Shown here piece by piece: positions 58,987 to 64,000 of a DNA stretch of 64,000 bases. Origin of the DNA: Apium graveolens. Its lineage: Eukaryota; Streptophyta; Magnoliopsida; Apiales; Apiaceae. The notes under the pieces were generated by a model, which did not search any database, was not told the origin of the DNA, and saw only the letters and a program-made list of their open reading frames with translations. Location: NCBI RefSeq assembly GCF_009905375.1, contig NC_133656.1:242589139-242653138 (forward strand). Direction: 5' to 3'. Position 1 is the first letter of the stretch. Every line of letters starts with the position of its first letter. Both the position numbers and the translations under genes were made by a program.

Positions 58987-60265
58987 TGTAAAGCATAATG
59001 TAACGTAATATGTAATCGAGGAATTATAACTCAACATGAAACAGAAATAGATAAACAATATTAAATTATGAAACATAGGAACCCTAATGATGAAGACTGG
59101 ATATATACAAAGAATCAAAAGATGGAATTGATGTTTTAAGTTCATAATCAAGTCATGGGAAGAAGTTCATTAACATGTTCAAGCCTCCACAAAGAATAAG
59201 ATGTCGAAGGACTTCTAGTGTCAGTGAAATGATTTGATTTGAAGTATTGAAGATCAAGGGTTCAGTGATTGAAGCACTGAATAATCAACCAAGGTGTATC
59301 AGCTCAGCATTATAAAAGAATTTGAATTAAATCAATTCATGTTAGTTGTTTGTGAACCAGACCAGTGCACCAAGCATCAGCATATTAGAGAAGGTTTAAT
59401 TCAGTTATACAGAAAGATCAATATTGATACAATTATTAGAGTCAAGAATTTTTCTAAGTCAAAGATCCACTGCCAAGACAACTAGATCGCAAGTAAGTTG
59501 CAAGAAACAAAAATTGGCTAAGGAAAAATAGCTTACTATCCTGGTCGTAAGTATCTCATTCAGGGAGCTACATGTCACAAGTAACTTTGTGACTTGGGAA
59601 ATATGCATCCTCCTAGAAGCACAAGGTTGTAAGTAACCTGTACAGGGAAAAACAGGTTGCAAGTAAGTATTAGAGATGAAATTAAGGAAAAATCTTACAC
59701 AGGTCTCCCTAGGTCGCAAGTAACTTTGCCCTAGGGAACTAGGTCGCAAGTAAATGCTAAAGGAGAAATTTGCTAAGGCAAAACCACCTGTGATGTTCTG
59801 GTCGCAAGTAAGTGACTAGAAAAGGCTACTAGTGGTCGCAAGTTAAGTAGCAACCAAAGAACTCTCTCTTGTCGCAAGTAACTACTTGGTTGTGTTATTG
59901 TGAATTATAAATGCAGCAATTCAATGATTTGAATGGACAGAAATGTGCCACCTTCCCTAAGGAATTGAAGTCGAAAAAGCAGAAAATGAATACAATTTCA
60001 TTTGGTAATCTTCCTCAGCCAACAGAAAGTATTTTACGGGAGCTCCATTAAAGACTTCATTTATTAAGCTTGTAAACACAAAGTTGTGTTGTTGAATTTA
60101 TATTAATAAAATAATATATTTCTCGAATTATTTTGTGTCTATTTTAATTCCGTACTTATAACGAAGAACTTGAAACGAATCGAAAAAGATTGTAGGTATC
60201 GTATTCAACCCCCCCCCCCTTATACGATACTTTGGAAGCGGCTTATGTTGATGAACGGTTATACA
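58987..60265 (+). repeat. 3' LTR of the Sirevirus-like element, unit 3
   Basis: Begins TGTAAAGC after the polypurine tract at 58973-58986; tentative end TTATACA. Confidence 0.6.
59484..59881 (+). repeat. GGTCGCAAGTAA direct-repeat array in the LTR, unit 3
   Basis: About ten copies. The last reads GTCGCAAGTAAC here but GTCGCAAGTGAC in units 1/2, while another reads GGTTGCAAGTAA here and GGTCGCAAGTAA in units 1/2. Each lineage has decayed at different copies. Confidence 0.85.
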
Positions 60266-61192
60266 ACTGTGGTATTTATGAATTAACGTCATAAGTGGAA
60301 GCTTAATTTCCATCTCAATATGTGACTTTGGATTGTGTTACATATTTAGCTCCTGGCTACTGCTGTTTTATTGATCTACGACTGTATACCTCTACAATCA
60401 TCTAGTACTTCATGATTGTAATTCAGGCTGAGCACAACATTTGCATGCACTCATTTTACATATTAAGTGTAACTTGTGTATTTGGCGGTTCCTTATTTAG
60501 CGCTACGCATAACTCATTGGTAACTTCTATTTTGATCAAGAAAACCGATAAAATGAATATGCTAATGAAGGCTACAGATTCAAAGATTCAGATAAGAGGA
60601 AGAAACTTATAATATCTTAACCGCTCATGTTATTTTGGTGATTGATTTTCTAATATGCTAGTTTTAACCTGTGTCAGAGGGAGTAAAACACCAGGGAAGG
60701 TTTGGACCCTCCCTGAAATTGGTCCAAATTGTTTTTTTAAGAAAGCCCAATGTAAAAGTTCCCCAAAAAATACACATTCACAAAACTCACGCATCAGCAC
60801 ATACACATCAATGAAAAATTCAGAAAACAGAGAAATGTGATAAGAGAAGAGAGATGTGACCGAGAGAGATGTGATAATAGTGAACAAAAACGGATAAGTG
60901 ATAATAGTTTGTAACATGATAGGGGACGAATGGTTAAATGTTTAAATAATTTATTGATAATATATATTGAGCGTTATATTTTCCTAAGCGTGAAAACTGA
61001 AGATGTACTTCAAACGTCCGGAGTGTAGACGGGAGCGCTGAAAACATATAATTGTAATAAAATATGTTTTTCATGATATTATTTTGCACTTTTCTACTTT
61101 TAGTTGAGAATTTTTTTAGCTTATATTCGCCTTCTCTCTGATTTCAACAACTCTCATTCTTTACACTTCTTTCGAGCGGCTTATCACTACTT
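60266..61192. other. Non-coding stretch after the LTR, unit 3
   Basis: Counterpart of 16986-17910; nothing recognised. Confidence 0.5.
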
Positions 61193-61850
61193 TAGGTTGC
61201 ACTATGGCCTTCAAAAAAAATACAATTTTGCTTTTGTAAAAATATAAATTTTAATTATTTTTTGCAAAACGACTTTTTTGGGAAAAAAGGTATGCAATTT
61301 TACAATTGAAATTAACCAAATCAACTTTATTGAAAATTTAGGAATAATAATAAGTGGTTCAAAATTGGATTTAAGGTTACACCCTTACAAAATCTTGTAT
61401 ATGTAATAGTTTTTGGTTGGGATTTGCCTTTAATATTGGATTTGTTAAATCAAATGTACCCTTGTTAAATGTAATCAAAAATAGTTTTAATTATTTTGCT
61501 GAAACAAAAGTCTCATTTTCTCGAGTTACAAACCATATTTTATTGCGTATATTTACAGAAAACAGCAAAATCGTAAAAAAAACTTTAAAAAGTTAGCACT
61601 TTTGCTCATTTTCCTTTATTTAAATAATTCATAAATAAATAAACTTCATAGAAATTTTAGAAAATTTAAACAACACATCTCACAAGAAAACAAACACCCA
61701 TATTTCGCCAAAAACATTTTCCTATACTTTTTCATAAAAAATAATAAGAAAATATTTAATCTACATAATACGTTACACCAACATAACAGATATGGGCACA
61801 CATTGTCAAACACAATAAATCACAAATTTCCAAAAAATTTCTTCTCAAGG
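61193..61850 (+). repeat. Truncated PHD upstream copy 'A', unit 3
   Basis: Counterpart of 17911-18566, beginning TAGGTTGCACTATGGCC. Confidence 0.8.
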
Positions 61851-61858
61851 TAGTACTA

Positions 61859-62402
61859 GGGGTGAGTAAAACCGAACCGAAATCGAGAAACTGAACCGAA
61901 TCATATAATTTCGGTTCTGTTTGGTTTGAGTTTTTCAAAAATTTCGGTTAATTCGTTTTTTCGGTTTGAACCGAAATAATATTGGTTTAGTTCGGTTAAT
62001 CTAAAAATAAATTCGGTTTAACTGAAATAACCGAAATCCAAAATATATATTTTTTTGAATTATTATATATATATATAATGTAATATAGTAAATATAAACA
62101 AAAAACAGACTGTATGTATTTTCAATTGGTTAGAATGTATGTATCTTCAGTTTTTTACATATATAATATAATATGTATTCTTTTAACATTTCCAATTATT
62201 TTTTGTTTCCATTTTTAATTATTTTGATAAAATTTTCAAATATTTCGGTTTTCAGAAACCAAACCGAATTAACCGAAATAATTCAGTTCGGTTTGTGCAT
62301 AAGTTTGGTTCGGTTCGGTTCGATTACGAAAAAATTATCACTTCGATTTTCGGTTAATTCGGTTCGGTTCGGTTTCTGACCGAACCGACCGGACGCTGAG
62401 CC
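61859..62402. mobile_element. AACCGAA-rich fold-back element, unit 3
   Basis: Counterpart of 18574-19120 with the same fold-back halves. Confidence 0.6.
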
Positions 62403-62948
62403 TTAGGTAGCACTATGGCCTTTAAATATAGGTATTTAATTTTTTTGTAAGAAACGTAAATTTTTAAAAAAAATTGCAAAACAATTTTTTTTTTAGAAAA
62501 AGACGAGCTATACAATTTTACAACTGAAAATAACCAAAATTAATTTTAAAAACAAATTGAAAATAATAATAATCATGAGACTACTCTAATAAAAACCAAT
62601 TTTAGAATATAAAATAGAAACTGAATAATATTTTTTTTAAATTACTTTGAAATATATTAAATATGGTATGCAAATTGATCGTTGAGTGATGGAGAAAAGT
62701 ACAGTGAATTCGGATTTAAAAAAAACATACCCTTTAACGGGAAAAATCAATTTAAAACGGAGGGGGAAAACTGAGATTGTCTGTGCAAATTAGTTGGGTG
62801 TGATGTTTTAAAGGGAACCGGACATTAAATTAAATTGATCTAATGATTTATATGTAATTATTTATGTGATTGTTGATTTTTAAGCCATTTTGGTTAAATG
62901 ATGTAAATTTGGGTTTGAATTTGTGATATAACTGGTTTATGATTACAG
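62403..62948 (+). other. Upstream region of PHD copy 4 with ~2.1-kb deletion
   Basis: The start of segment B is present to about 62850 and joins directly to the last ~97 bp of intron 1 (from 62852). No MITE, TATA-like site or 5' UTR exon remains. Confidence 0.75.
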
Positions 62949-64000
62949 ATATGGAGCCAACGGAAGATTGGGGAAACAAATCATGGACGGTGGATTGTGC
63001 GTGTGGAGTGAATTTCGATGATGGAGAGGAAATGGTGAATTGCGATGAGTGTGGAGTGTGGGTGCACACGAGGTGTTCGAGGTACGTAAAGAGCGAAAAA
63101 GTGTTTACGTGTGAGAAATGTAGGAGGAAGAGTAAGAGGGGTGAGAATATTGAGGACGAGGTTGCTGATAGTTTGCTTGGAATGGCGAATAAGAGTGGGG
63201 AGAATGTGGGGTCTAGCAGGACGACTTGGACAGGGAGGATTCGAGGGAGGAGAGGGCGCATGTGCAAGGAGGTGGTTGGTGGGGAAAGCGCGGGAACGGG
63301 GATTTTTGGGTCGGCGTTGTGGAGGGCGAGCGGGTATGTACATAAGAAGTTTGGTTTTCAGTATAAGGAGTTTGATTGGAATGACGGGAATGAGACTGGT
63401 GGTAATGAGGGTGGTGGAAATGAGCTTGGTAGTGAGGGTAGTAATTGGGGAGCGTTGTCTTTGTTGAATAATATAAAGCGGGGGGTGTGGTGGTAGTGTA
63501 AGTTTTGGTGCGGGGAAGAGAACAAGAGATGAAGAAAGTAATAAAAGAAAAGGGAGGAAGGCGAGGAAGGCGAGGAAGTTAATGACAATACAACTACCAC
63601 TTCTAAGTTGATGCATAGAAGTAAGACAGTTGACCATTTAGATTATCAACCATCATCGAAGGTCAAACCTCACACTACAGGAGGATCAGTCAAGCACTCT
63701 AAACACTCCTGCAACAATAAGTGATGAAGAGGTCTGAGTCAAGCTGGCGTTTTGTTGTCATGTTTTCTGAAGTTCCTCTGCTAATGTTTGCTAATTTCTG
63801 TTTCATCTTTTGCAGCTTGCATTATTATTGCATCAGGAGCTTAACAGATCTGCAAGAGTCTCGCGGGGTGCCACGCATGCGGCATGCTGGTAGTTTACCC
63901 CAGTTAGCTTCTCCGACTGGTGCAAGCATGCTCATGAAGCAGTCACCATCTAATTCTGTGGGAAAAGACCGTGGTTCGGTAAGTTGCACATGTCACTTTT
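62739..64000 (+). repeat. Tandem unit 4 (beta lineage), partial, with 5' deletion
   Basis: The unit start is present for about 112 bp (62739-62851) and then jumps to sequence equivalent to 41195 in unit 3. About 2.1 kb holding the Tourist-like MITE, promoter, 5' UTR exon and most of intron 1 is missing. It shares beta-type bases with unit 3 in exon 2, such as the codons for ADSLLG. The window ends in intron 3. Confidence 0.9.
62951..64000 (+). pseudogene. PHD-finger protein, copy 4 (promoterless, frameshifted, runs off window)
   Basis: Exon 2 at 62949-63731 and exon 3 at 63816-63978 by homology. The finger (C4HC3) is complete. A one-base loss near 63240 and one-base gain near 63271 shift about 10 residues. 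A lost T near 63474 then ends the frame at TAG 63494-63496. More one-base changes follow near 63487, 63547 and 63665 and in exon 3 (an extra G in TCGCGGGGTGCC near 63870). Loss of promoter and 5' UTR exon makes expression unlikely. The high density of run-length changes near the window end may include sequencing error. Confidence 0.75.

Larger units (their letters stand above)
52258..60265 (+). mobile_element. 5'-truncated Sirevirus-like copia element, unit 3 (hairpin cluster deleted)
   Basis: Counterpart of 8420-16985. A 634-bp deletion between pol and the downstream ORF has removed all four hairpins (junction 54290/54291, TTGC microhomology). Confidence 0.75.
38977..62738 (+). repeat. Tandem unit 3 (beta lineage), 23.76 kb with nested copia element
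   Basis: Third unit, visibly more diverged from units 1 and 2. It carries two large private changes: a 4886-bp copia insertion in PHD intron 4 and a 634-bp deletion (junction 54290/54291) of the hairpin cluster. Removing the insertion and restoring the deletion brings it back to about 19.5 kb. Confidence 0.95.

Overview
The window is nuclear DNA of a flowering plant, most likely a eudicot. It is AT-rich, its one clear host gene has GT-AG introns, it encodes a plant-type PHD-finger protein and a fragment of a plant-specific SnRK2 kinase, and it carries Ty1/copia retrotransposons and MITEs. I could not name the species.

The whole window is a head-to-tail tandem array of one unit of about 19.5 kb. 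Taking position 1 as the arbitrary unit start, units begin at 1, 19456, 38977 and 62739. Units 1 and 2 are 19455 and 19521 bp. Unit 3 is 23762 bp because a 4886-bp copia element lies inside it. Unit 4 runs off the window. In order on the + strand each unit holds: a PHD gene promoter with a Tourist-like MITE; the seven-exon PHD gene; a small hAT-like MITE; a minus-strand fragment of a SnRK2 kinase gene; the 3' half of a large Sirevirus-like copia element (RT/RNase H remnant, hairpin cluster, long downstream ORF, PPT, 3' LTR); a non-coding stretch; an old truncated copy of the PHD promoter; and an AACCGAA-rich fold-back element that abuts the next unit.

The four PHD copies differ. Copy 1 is open and encodes a predicted 574 aa. 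Copy 2 is frameshifted and stops in exon 2. Copy 3 is open (571 aa) but has the antisense copia element in intron 4. Copy 4 has lost promoter, 5' UTR exon and most of intron 1 to a deletion of about 2.1 kb and carries several frameshifts. The retroelement and kinase pieces are broken in every unit, so the only plausible protein-coding host genes here are PHD copies 1 and 3.

Shared differences sort the array into two lineages: alpha (units 1 and 2) and beta (units 3 and 4). The switch lies at about 37.5-37.9 kb, inside the truncated promoter copy at the end of unit 2, which suggests the array grew by unequal exchange between these promoter-derived direct repeats. Many copy-to-copy differences are one-base homopolymer indels, so some 'pseudogene' lesions could be consensus errors of a long-read assembly.

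The most unusual signal is a 12-13-bp motif, GGTCGCAAGTAA(C). It forms four hairpins with identical geometry (about 13-nt arms, 13-nt loop) between the RT remnant and the downstream ORF, and recurs as about ten direct copies in the 3' LTR of the same element.
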